This document shows positions 14,449 through 21,194 of a DNA stretch of 21,625 bases, piece after piece. The translations under genes and the position numbers were made by a program. Within the stretch, counting starts at the first letter, position 1; each line of letters begins with the position of its first letter. The stretch lies in assembly GCA_964544115.1 (NCBI GenBank), contig CAZJBP010000051.1, positions 1-21,625 on the forward strand, read 5' to 3'. Source of the stretch: CAZJBP01 sp964544115 (GTDB lineage Bacteria > Verrucomicrobiota > Kiritimatiellia > UBA8416 > JADHWI01). Under the pieces are notes generated by a model. It ran no database searches, was not told the DNA's origin, and saw only the letters and a list, made by a program, of their open reading frames with translations.

Positions 14449-15705
14449 CTACTCCCGTACCTGCCCGGCCCCGTGGACGATGTACTTGTACGTCGTCAGC
14501 TCCTCCAGGCCCATGGGTCCGCGCGCGTGGAGCTTGTCGGTGCTGATGCCAATCTCAGCGCCCATTCCGAACTCGCCGCCATCGTTGAAGCGCGTGGAGG
14601 CGTTGACGAACACCGCCGACGAATCCACGAGGTCGGTGAACTGGTTCGCCGCCGCGTCGGACTCCGTCACGATGGCATCCGAGTGGCGTGACCCGTATCG
14701 GTTGATATGGTCGATGGCCGCCTGAACCGATGGCACGACCCGTATGGCGAGGATCAGGTCCAGGTATTCGGCGTGCCAGTCCTCCTCGGTCGCCGCCTTC
14801 ATGCCGGGAATCCGCGCACACGCCTCGGCGTCGCCGCGCAGTTCCACGCCGCGACGCTCCAACACGTCCGCCACCCGCGGCAGGAAGAGGTCGGCAATAC
14901 GTTCATGCACCAGGAGCTTTTCCATCGCGTTGCAGACGCCGGGGCGCTGGCACTTGGCATTCTCCACGATCCGCAGCGCCATCTCGACGTCCGCAGACTC
15001 GTCGACAAACACGTGACACACGCCCTTGTAGTGCTTCAGCACGGGAACGGTGGCCATCTCGGTCACCGCCCGGATGAGCCCCTCGCCCCCTCGCGGAATC
15101 ACCACGTCCACGCGGCCCTCCAAGCGCACCAGCTCGCGCACGGCATCTCGGTCGGTCGTCGTGACCAGCTGGATGGCATGCTCCGGCAGTCCCTTACGCC
15201 GGCCGCCCTCCATCAACGCCGCGGCAATGGCTGAGTTGGAATGGATCGACTCCTTGCCGCCGCGCAGGATGACCGCGTTCGATGTCTTGAGGCAAAGCGA
15301 GGCCGAGTCCGCCGTCACATTGGGCCGGGCTTCGTAGATAATGGCGATGACGCCGATCGGCACCCGGCGCTTGATGATCTCCAGCCCGTTCGGCCGGATC
15401 CAGCGCGCGATACGCGCGCCCACGGGATCCTTCAGGTCTGCCACCACGCGGATGCCCCGGGCCATGGCGCTGATGCGCGCCTCGGTCAGCTGGAGCCGGT
15501 CCAGCATCGCCGAGGACAGCCCGGCCTGGCGCCCCTCCTCCATGTCTCTCCGGTTGGCCGCCAGCAGATCGCCGCCGCGCGACTCCAGTTCGTCGGCCAT
15601 CTCCAGGAGGATGGCCTTCTTCTTCCTGGCATTCAGGAGGAGCAATTGCCGGCTGGCCGCTACGGCACGGTCGCCCATGGTCAGAATCTCATCGTGAAGC
15701 GTCAT
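14449..15705 (-). CDS. proA: Gamma-glutamyl phosphate reductase (glutamate-5-semialdehyde dehydrogenase)
   Basis: Second step of proline synthesis: NADPH-dependent reduction of gamma-glutamyl phosphate to glutamate semialdehyde. It has 418 residues, normal for the family. Clear signatures are RRVPIGVIAIIYEARPNV (cofactor region), KTSNAVILRGGKES, VTTTDRDAV, the catalytic C258 in KCQRPGVCNAMEKLLVH, the HAEYLDLILAIRVV block, HSDAIVTES, and GGEFGMGAEIGISTDKLHARGPMGL near the end. The start at ATG 15703-15705 has GAGGGG that overlaps the proB stop (9-bp gap), so proB and proA are translated as a coupled pair. It is the last gene of the unit. Confidence 0.97.
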   Translation of the reverse strand: MTLHDEILTMGDRAVAASRQLLLLNARKKKAILLEMADELESRGGDLLAANRRDMEEGRQAGLSSAMLDRLQLTEARISAMARGIRVVADLKDPVGARIARWIRPNGLEIIKRRVPIGVIAIIYEARPNVTADSASLCLKTSNAVILRGGKESIHSNSAIAAALMEGGRRKGLPEHAIQLVTTTDRDAVRELVRLEGRVDVVIPRGGEGLIRAVTEMATVPVLKHYKGVCHVFVDESADVEMALRIVENAKCQRPGVCNAMEKLLVHERIADLFLPRVADVLERRGVELRGDAEACARIPGMKAATEEDWHAEYLDLILAIRVVPSVQAAIDHINRYGSRHSDAIVTESDAAANQFTDLVDSSAVFVNASTRFNDGGEFGMGAEIGISTDKLHARGPMGLEELTTYKYIVHGAGQVRE

Positions 15706-15714
15706 GGAACCCCC

Positions 15715-16533
15715 TCACAGTCCGGAGGCAAGGATGAGGGTGCCCGCATCCTCTCCGCGCAGGACGCGGCAGACAATGTCACGCTCTCGCCCGTTGGCGA
15801 TCACGGCGGCGCAGCCGGTCTTCGCCGCGCTCTGGGCAGCCTTGAGCTTGCTCAGCATGCCGCCCTTGGACATGCTCGACGCGCCGCCCTGCACCAGCCT
15901 GAACACGCTCGGGGTCAGAGCCTCGACGCAGCGCACGCGCCGCGTGCTCCCGTTTGGACCCGGCTCCCGCAGCCCGTCGACCGTGGAGAGGATGATCAGC
16001 AGGTCAGCGCGGATCATGCGCACGAGCAGCGAGGCCAGCAGGTCGTTATCCCCGAGCGCGAGGTCGGCCTTGATCTCCTCATCGGCCACCACGTCGTTCT
16101 CGTTGACGATCGGCACCACGCCGCGCCGGATCATGGTCTCCATCGTGCGGCGCGCGTTGGTCAGCCGCACCTTGTGCTGAAAATCCGCGTGCGTCAGCAG
16201 CACCTGCCCCACCTGCACGCCCTGCTGGCCGAACAAGTCGTCGTACCGGCACATCAGGCGCGCCTGTCCGACCGCGGCCGCCATCTGCAGCTCCGGCAGC
16301 TCGGTGGGACGCGAGGTCATCCCCAGCGCCTCAACTCCGGCCGCCACGGCCCCCGAGGTCACCACGACCACCTCGCACCCGCTGCGGCGGACCTCCGACA
16401 GCTGGCGCACCAGCTCCCGCATCCTGCGCACATCCGGCCGGCCGGTCTTCTGAACGAGAACCCGGCTGCCGATCTTCACGACGACCCGACGCGCATCCGC
16501 GACGGACTCACGGTACTTTTCCCAAGTCTTCAA
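15715..16533 (-). CDS. proB: Glutamate 5-kinase without PUA domain
   Basis: Phosphorylates glutamate to gamma-glutamyl phosphate, the first and normally feedback-regulated step of proline synthesis. A 272-residue amino-acid kinase fold with VVVKIGSRVL (K20), VTSGAVAAGV, NENDVV (144-149), LGDNDLLAS (160-168) and GGMLSKLKAA (224-233). The chain ends after the kinase domain (GTLILASGL), so the ~95-residue PUA domain of the E. coli enzyme is absent; PUA-less ProB enzymes exist in other bacteria. The start codon is TTG (16531-16533) with GAGGG a few bases upstream; the next in-frame GTG would remove the substrate-binding lysine region, so TTG is preferred. It lies 12 bp after the SUMF1-fold gene. 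Confidence 0.95.
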   Translation of the reverse strand: MKTWEKYRESVADARRVVVKIGSRVLVQKTGRPDVRRMRELVRQLSEVRRSGCEVVVVTSGAVAAGVEALGMTSRPTELPELQMAAAVGQARLMCRYDDLFGQQGVQVGQVLLTHADFQHKVRLTNARRTMETMIRRGVVPIVNENDVVADEEIKADLALGDNDLLASLLVRMIRADLLIILSTVDGLREPGPNGSTRRVRCVEALTPSVFRLVQGGASSMSKGGMLSKLKAAQSAAKTGCAAVIANGRERDIVCRVLRGEDAGTLILASGL

Positions 16534-16545
16534 GGCACCCTCACG

Positions 16546-18381
16546 CTACTCCGCCGTCGGCTGGCGGACGATGTCCAGGGACCGTGCGCATCGGAAACCG
16601 ATGAAGGGCGGATCGGGGTTGCGCCGTTGCCGAGCGGTCAGCTTCACCCCCTTCTTCTCGATTCCCCTTGCACGTCCGCTCAAGTCGTCCCCGCGGCTGC
16701 TCAGGAACGACCCGCCGCGGTAGATGTGGACCTCTCCGGCCTCCGGCCCCACCGGATTCGCCAGAACGCCGGTCGAGTAGTAGGCGGGGTCGTACCAGTC
16801 CTGAACCCACTCCGCAGCATTTCCGGCCATGTGCATGCAGCCGTATGGACCAGGGTACGTCTCGTCCCACTTGAGGAAGCTCAGGTTGATGGCCTCCAGC
16901 GCCTCCGGAGGGAGCCACTGATCGACATCCCACGTCACGTCCGGAAGACGAGTGGGGGGCGGCGGGGGGATGTCGGCTTTCTTCACGCACGAGCATCCAA
17001 AGGTCTTCGGCGGCTCCGGCGAAACGGGGGGGTTCTGTCGGTCCATCTCCTGGGCCAGAAAGCGGCGCCCGCCGCTCCAGTTCACCGTGCTCGTCTCGAC
17101 CTTCTCACCCCAGGGGAACGTCCTGCCATCGTTGCCGCAGGCCGCAAATTCCCATTCGGCCTCGGTCGGAAGCCGCTTGCCCGCCCACTTCGCATACGCA
17201 TACGCATCGAACCAGTCGACCCCCACAACGGGCTGCTTGTCGCCGCTGAGCCCCGGAAACGCCCACGCCTCGGCGTCATGCTGTTTCAGGGGGGGGGCCA
17301 GCGGGTGCTCCATAGACGAATCCCCCGACCCCTTGACGTACTCGACGAAGCGGCGGTAGATCGCGTTGGACATCTCGTACCGGTCGATCAGGAACGGGCT
17401 GACGTACACAATGTGCATCGGGAACGCCGCATCCGAGGCCGTCGCTTCGCGACTCCCCATAAGAAAATATCCGCCGGGAACGTAGACCATATCCGCGTCC
17501 TGCTTGGGGAGGGCGGGCTTCTGCGGCTGCGGCGCGGATGCCTTCCAGGCGTCCAGAACGGTCTGCTGCATGCGGAGGATGTAGTCGAAGTCCATCCCCT
17601 TGACGACGCTGGCCAACTCGCCCTCGCTACGGACGACGTGCCGGATCCAGAATTGCTGGAACGCAAGGACCTCGTCCGCCGCAACATCGAATTCCTTGCC
17701 CGCCAGCACCTTGGGCAGCCGTTCCTGCATGAGGGCAGGCAGGGAGCGCGCAACATCCCGGCGCTTGGCAACCAACTCGTCCAGCTTGGCCTTCACGGCC
17801 TCAGCGCCCGCGCGCTCTCTCTCCGCCTTCACCGCCTCGATCTCTTCGCCTATCAGCTCGAATCTCCGGATCGAGGCCTTGACCGGAGTGAGCCACTCCC
17901 CGGCCACCTTCTCCTCCCCCTTCAAGACCCGAGCCTTCTCCCCCCGCAGGGCATCGCCGATTGCCTTGACGTCGGCCAGGCTCGGAGAATCGCTGCAGAG
18001 TTTGGTAAACTCGTCGAACAGGGCCACCCGCCGCGTATATTCCTCCAGAGACAGGCTTGAAGCCGGGTCGAGCTTGAGGTCCAGCAGGCGGGTCGAAAAG
18101 TCCTTGGAAAGATCCCCGGACTCCATCTTCGCGATGAGATCCCTGGGCACCGTCCGGGTCATCACGATGGAGCCGCGGTCGATCTTGACCTCCACCTTCT
18201 CGGCGCTCTCGGAGATCAGCGTGCCCTCGACCTTTTGGCCGTTCTTGAGCTCGAGGACGACCACGGTGGCCTTGCCGATGAAGTCCCGCGCGCCTGGCGA
18301 CAGATCGGATTCCTTCACTGCCTGCGCCGACAGAGCCAAGCCCGCCACGGCCAGCGCCACAGCCATCGATGCTATTCTCAT
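16546..18381 (-). CDS. Secreted SUMF1/FGE-fold protein with N-terminal Sm/SH3-like domain; probably not an active formylglycine enzyme
   Basis: A 611-residue exported protein. Residues 1-21 are a signal peptide ending AQA. Residues ~36-88 form a beta-rich Sm/SH3-like module (VVVLELKNGQKVEGTLISES...VPRDLIAKME). Residues ~95-280 are mostly helical and charged, partly coiled coil (about 180-215). The sulfatase-modifying-factor fold runs ~295-602: MVYVPGGYFLMGS, RYEMSNAIYRRFVEYV, PVVGVDWFDAYAYAKWAGKRLPTEAEWEFAA, FPWG, MAGNAAEWVQDWY, YRGGSFL and GFRCAR. In formylglycine-generating enzymes a cysteine follows RGGSFL; here it is Ser-Ser, so catalysis is unlikely. An insert at ~437-505 carries C463-S-C465 and a run of five prolines. 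Start ATG 18379-18381 has GGGAG 9 bases upstream. It is the first gene before proB; the link to proline synthesis is unexplained. Confidence 0.87.
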   Translation of the reverse strand: MRIASMAVALAVAGLALSAQAVKESDLSPGARDFIGKATVVVLELKNGQKVEGTLISESAEKVEVKIDRGSIVMTRTVPRDLIAKMESGDLSKDFSTRLLDLKLDPASSLSLEEYTRRVALFDEFTKLCSDSPSLADVKAIGDALRGEKARVLKGEEKVAGEWLTPVKASIRRFELIGEEIEAVKAERERAGAEAVKAKLDELVAKRRDVARSLPALMQERLPKVLAGKEFDVAADEVLAFQQFWIRHVVRSEGELASVVKGMDFDYILRMQQTVLDAWKASAPQPQKPALPKQDADMVYVPGGYFLMGSREATASDAAFPMHIVYVSPFLIDRYEMSNAIYRRFVEYVKGSGDSSMEHPLAPPLKQHDAEAWAFPGLSGDKQPVVGVDWFDAYAYAKWAGKRLPTEAEWEFAACGNDGRTFPWGEKVETSTVNWSGGRRFLAQEMDRQNPPVSPEPPKTFGCSCVKKADIPPPPPTRLPDVTWDVDQWLPPEALEAINLSFLKWDETYPGPYGCMHMAGNAAEWVQDWYDPAYYSTGVLANPVGPEAGEVHIYRGGSFLSSRGDDLSGRARGIEKKGVKLTARQRRNPDPPFIGFRCARSLDIVRQPTAE

Positions 18382-18441
18382 GAACACGACTCCCGGAGAA
18401 GGGCTGAGGAACCATCCCCTCATACCGCCCACATGACCGGC

Positions 18442-18471
18442 ACTATAGCGGGCGGACGGCAGCAAGGTCAA
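18442..18471 (-). promoter_or_regulatory. Sigma-70-like promoter for the SUMF1-fold gene and proBA
   Basis: On the minus strand TTGACC (18471-18466) and TATAGT (18447-18442) are separated by 18 bp; this is the best promoter match I saw in the window. The -35 overlaps the last bases of yraN. Predicted start about 18435, leader about 54 bases. It implies the downstream three genes are transcribed at least partly independently of the rpsP operon. Confidence 0.6.
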
Positions 18472-18911
18472 TACGGCCGGGACGGAACCTGGTAACGGCG
18501 GTCGAGGGGAAACGCGTTGGGAATGTGCCGGATGGACGGCTCGCGTGCATCGGTCTCCGCGCCGATGACCTCGACCACATCAAAGCGAAAAGGAAGCCCG
18601 GGACCACCCCGCGCGCGGAGATACCGGACGGCTCCGCGGGAGAGGGTTTGGCGCTTGCGGCGGTCAACAGAATCCATCGGTCGCCCGAAGTCCTCATTTC
18701 GTCGGGTCTTCACCTCCACGAAGACAAGGCTGCTGCCGTCCCGAGCCACCAGGTCGATCTCGTCCCGACGCCCGGCACGAACCCGGCGCCCGAGGATAGA
18801 CATGCCCCGCCGCCGCAGGTAAACCTCGGCCTGCTTCTCGCCCCAGAGGCCCGTGTCGAGATGCGCGGGTCCGATGCGCCCCTTCCACCACCGCTTCAGC
18901 CGACTCCACAC
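18468..18911 (-). CDS. yraN: UPF0102 family protein YraN, predicted endonuclease fold
   Basis: A 147-residue member of the YraN/UPF0102 family, whose biochemical role is not established; the fold is that of PD-(D/E)xK nucleases. The core is visible: GLWGEKQAEVYLRRRGMSIL (helix 1), then RRDEIDLVARDG (E51, D53) and LVFVEVKTRR (E66-x-K68), then VDRRKRQTLSRGAVRYL and FRFDVVEV. The start is GTG 18909-18911, preceded by a GGGAGGG-rich stretch. It has a 24-residue N-terminal extension that is basic and Trp-rich (WSRLKRWWKGR). It follows rnhB by 12 bp, the usual place for this gene at the end of the rpsP-trmD-rplS-rnhB unit. Confidence 0.9.
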   Translation of the reverse strand: MWSRLKRWWKGRIGPAHLDTGLWGEKQAEVYLRRRGMSILGRRVRAGRRDEIDLVARDGSSLVFVEVKTRRNEDFGRPMDSVDRRKRQTLSRGAVRYLRARGGPGLPFRFDVVEVIGAETDAREPSIRHIPNAFPLDRRYQVPSRPY

Positions 18912-18923
18912 CCCCCGCCCTCC

Positions 18924-19580
18924 CTACCACAGGTTCCGCTGCCCCAGCCCGCCACGGTTGGCTTCCGCCTCCCGGACCGGCGCAAACGTCCGGCGATGTT
19001 CGGGGCAGGGGCCATGCTCGTACAAGGCCCTGAGGTGCGCTTCGGTTCCGTAGCCCTTATGAGCCCTGAACCCATACGCGGGATACGCGTCATCCAGCTC
19101 ACGCATGCGGGCGTCACGCACGACTTTGGCCATGACACTGGCGGCGGCGATCGAGAGACTGAGCGTATCGCCACGGACGATAGCGCGGGAGGGGCACGGG
19201 AGACCGCTGACGGGCAGCCCATCCACCAGCACGAGGTCCGGAAGCGGGTCCAGCTGGCTCACGGCCTGCGCCATGGCCAGGTGGGTGGCTCTGAGAATGT
19301 TGATACGGTCGATCACGGCGGGCTCGGCGACGCCCAGACCAATCCGCACGTGAGGCGATGAGCGCAGAAGGGCCGCGAATGCAACGCGGCTGGACTCGGA
19401 GAGTTGCTTGGAGTCGGTGAGCCCGGAGAGGGATGCATCTTCCTCGTCCAGGGCCCAGTCCGGGTCAAGGACTACGGCCGCAGCCACAACCGGACCCGCC
19501 AGGGGCCCACGGCCCGCCTCGTCCACCCCGGCCACCAGCCGGATCCCCTGCGCCCAGTATTCGCGCTCGAAAGTCAGCAC
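18924..19580 (-). CDS. rnhB: Ribonuclease HII
   Basis: Cleaves RNA in RNA:DNA hybrids and starts removal of misincorporated ribonucleotides. A 218-residue protein with VAGVDEAGRGPLAGPVVAAAV (D20, E21), LTDSKQLS, D120 in LVLVDG, SIAAASVMAKVVRD (D156) and YGFRAHKGYGTEAHLRALYEHGPCPEHRRTFAPV. These give all four catalytic acids. Start is GTG 19578-19580; only a weak AGG lies upstream, so the start is a little uncertain but conserved sequence begins within 15 residues. It is 54 bp downstream of rplS and 12 bp upstream of yraN. Confidence 0.96.
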   Translation of the reverse strand: MLTFEREYWAQGIRLVAGVDEAGRGPLAGPVVAAAVVLDPDWALDEEDASLSGLTDSKQLSESSRVAFAALLRSSPHVRIGLGVAEPAVIDRINILRATHLAMAQAVSQLDPLPDLVLVDGLPVSGLPCPSRAIVRGDTLSLSIAAASVMAKVVRDARMRELDDAYPAYGFRAHKGYGTEAHLRALYEHGPCPEHRRTFAPVREAEANRGGLGQRNLW

Positions 19581-19634
19581 GCCTGATTCCGGCGGGATCC
19601 TGGCGCCGCAGAGGGCACCTGCGCCTGCCGGCTC

Positions 19635-19994
19635 TTACATTGTGCGGTTTGCGCCGCGCAGCCGCGCCTGCTTGCCTACGCGCTTGCGAAGGAAGTACAG
19701 CTTCGCGCGCCGCACGTGCGAGGGACGCTCGACGTCAACCTTCTCGACATAGGGCGAGTGCACGGGGAAGACACGCTCCACGCCGACCCCGTACGAGATG
19801 CGGCGGACCGTGAAGGTTTCCGTGGAGCCCTTGCCGTCGCGGGCGATGATGGTGCCCTTGAACAGCTGGACGCGCTCCTTGTCGCCTTCCTTGATCTTAA
19901 CGTGAACCGTGACCATGTCACCGACGTTGAACTTGTCGCTTCCGTCGGTCCGCAGCCCTTCCAGGCTGATCTTCTCTAGTACGCTTGTCGCCAT
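19635..19994 (-). CDS. rplS: Large ribosomal subunit protein bL19
   Basis: Ribosomal protein L19, at the 30S-50S interface. It has 119 residues, normal length. Hallmarks are FNVGDMVTVHVKIKEGDKERVQLFKGTIIAR, TETFTVRRISYGVGVERVFPVHSPYVEKV and RRAKLYFLRKRVGKQARL. Start ATG 19992-19994 has a strong GGAGGAG. It lies in the conserved order trmD-rplS-rnhB. Confidence 0.98.
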   Translation of the reverse strand: MATSVLEKISLEGLRTDGSDKFNVGDMVTVHVKIKEGDKERVQLFKGTIIARDGKGSTETFTVRRISYGVGVERVFPVHSPYVEKVDVERPSHVRRAKLYFLRKRVGKQARLRGANRTM

Positions 19995-20045
19995 TGTCTG
20001 CTCCTCCGAAAAAACGTTGCGCCCCGCGCCGGGCGATCCCCGCCC

Positions 20046-20735
20046 TCAGTCCCCGCTGTCCAGCAGGTCCGGCCGACGCACCCGCGTCCGGGCCAGGGCC
20101 TGCTCGCTCCGCCATTCAGCGATGGCACCGTGGTCGCCCGACCGCAGCACCTCCGGCACCTCCATGCCCCGAAACACCGGGGGCCGGGTGTACTGAGGAT
20201 ACTCCAGCAACCCCTCGCTGAAGGATTCCTCCTCCGTGGATCCCTCGCCGCCCAGCGCACCGGGCAGCAGCCGCACCACCGCGTCGATGACCACCGCTGC
20301 GGGCAGAACCCCGTTCGTCAGCACATAGTCGCCCACCGACAGCTCGTCGGTCACCATCGCTTCTCGAACCCGCTCGTCGACGCCTTCATAGTGCCCGCAA
20401 ACGAACACCAAGTGCCGCCGCGTCGCAAGTTCCCTCGCCACCGCCTGGGTGAACGGCCGTCCCTGCGGCGTCATCAAGATCACATCCGCTCCGGCCGTCG
20501 CCACCGACTCAATCGCATCGCACAGCGGCTCGGGCTTCATCACCATGCCAGGCCCGCCGCCATACGGCTTATCGTCCGTCGTCCGGTGCGCGTCGTGCGT
20601 GAAGTCTCTCGGGTTGACAATCCGGAACCTGACAACCCCGCGCCGCACTGCCAGCTTCAGCATGCTCTCGTCCAGAAACCCCTTGAGCATGCCGGGGAAA
20701 ATGGTGATCACGTCGACGGAGAGCGGCTCGCTCAT
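20046..20735 (-). CDS. trmD: tRNA (guanine-N1)-methyltransferase
   Basis: Methylates G37 at N1 in tRNAs that read CNN codons, preventing frameshifts; uses SAM bound in a trefoil knot. A 229-residue protein with RDFTHDAHRTTDDKPYGGGPGMVMKPEPL (43-71), the knot CGHYEGVDERV and SVGDYVLTNGVLPAAVVIDAVVRLLPGALG, and GLLEYPQYTRPPVFRGMEVPEVLRSGDH. R155 corresponds to E. coli R154; the catalytic D169 position is Glu (E170) here, a variant I believe occurs naturally in several phyla. It is shorter at the C-terminus than the 255-residue E. coli protein. It starts 7 bp after the rpsP stop. Confidence 0.97.
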   Translation of the reverse strand: MSEPLSVDVITIFPGMLKGFLDESMLKLAVRRGVVRFRIVNPRDFTHDAHRTTDDKPYGGGPGMVMKPEPLCDAIESVATAGADVILMTPQGRPFTQAVARELATRRHLVFVCGHYEGVDERVREAMVTDELSVGDYVLTNGVLPAAVVIDAVVRLLPGALGGEGSTEEESFSEGLLEYPQYTRPPVFRGMEVPEVLRSGDHGAIAEWRSEQALARTRVRRPDLLDSGD

Positions 20736-20742
20736 CCCGGCC

Positions 20743-21039
20743 CTACCCGGCGGCCGGCGCTTCGACGGCCGCCACCTCTGCCGGCGCGGCCTTCGGGGTC
20801 GCCCTGCGCTGCTTGCGGAGCAGCACGGCCACCAAATCGCTTGGCTTGGCCCCCTTCGAAATCCAGTATTCCACGCGATCCATCTTCATCGAGAAGTTCA
20901 CGCCCTTGCGCTTGGGGTCGTACCACCCCAGCTGCTCGAGCATCTTCCCGTCCCGCGGCGAGCGGGAATCCGTGGCCACAATCCGGAAACTGACGTCATT
21001 CGTCGCGCCAGTCCGCGTCATCCTGATCTTGACTGCCAT
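20743..21039 (-). CDS. rpsP: Small ribosomal subunit protein bS16
   Basis: Ribosomal protein S16, an assembly protein of the 30S subunit. It has 98 residues. It begins MAVKIRMTRTGATNDVSFRIVATDSRSPRDGK and continues LEQLGWYDP and AKPSDLVAVLLRK; an Ala/Pro/Glu-rich tail of about 18 residues follows, which is variable in the family. ATG 21037-21039 is chosen because AAGGAG sits about 8 bases upstream and homology begins there; the six residues further upstream are not conserved. First gene of the operon. Confidence 0.97.
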   Translation of the reverse strand: MAVKIRMTRTGATNDVSFRIVATDSRSPRDGKMLEQLGWYDPKRKGVNFSMKMDRVEYWISKGAKPSDLVAVLLRKQRRATPKAAPAEVAAVEAPAAG

Positions 21040-21137
21040 AGCCTCTCCTTCAACCACCTACGCATCGGGCTCGCCCCTGCCGCAGCGGACCGTTCAGACC
21101 CCTCCGAGGCAGACCAAACCCGCTTGAAAAGCCACGG

Positions 21138-21166
21138 ATGATTGCACGCCCCCCAGCCAATTGCAA
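21138..21166 (-). promoter_or_regulatory. Possible promoter for the rpsP operon
   Basis: On the minus strand TTGCAA (21166-21161) and AATCAT (21143-21138) are 17 bp apart, each matching consensus at four of six positions. The leader would be about 95-100 bases. Modest match; position and local A/T content support it. Confidence 0.33.
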
Positions 21167-21184
21167 GAGCGGTTTTTTCTTGCA
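21162..21184. terminator. Inverted repeat after the Clp-like gene, weak terminator candidate
   Basis: TGCAAGA (21162-21168) and TCTTGCA (21178-21184) form a 7-bp stem with a 9-base loop, 10 bp after the Clp-like stop. The T-run (21173-21178) is on the plus strand, inside the loop, so the minus transcript lacks a U-tract after the stem. Termination is uncertain. Confidence 0.3.
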
Positions 21185-21194
21185 GCTCGCCCGA

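Larger units (their letters stand above)
21058..21194. other. Intergenic leader region of the rpsP operon
   Basis: 137 bp (plus the leader up to 21039) between the Clp-like gene and rpsP, both on the minus strand. It is locally A/T-rich near 21128-21184. It holds the possible promoter and an inverted repeat listed separately. No small gene is seen. Confidence 0.5.

Noticed and set aside
15241..18060. 939-codon plus-strand open frame opposite proA, proB and the SUMF1-fold gene
   Set aside because: It covers three well-supported minus-strand genes, lacks a ribosome site and any recognisable domain, and has shadow-like composition.
20046..20735. Glu in place of the catalytic Asp169 of E. coli TrmD
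   Set aside because: It is conservative, and I recall EESF in place of EDSF in TrmD of other phyla, so it is probably normal variation and not loss of function.
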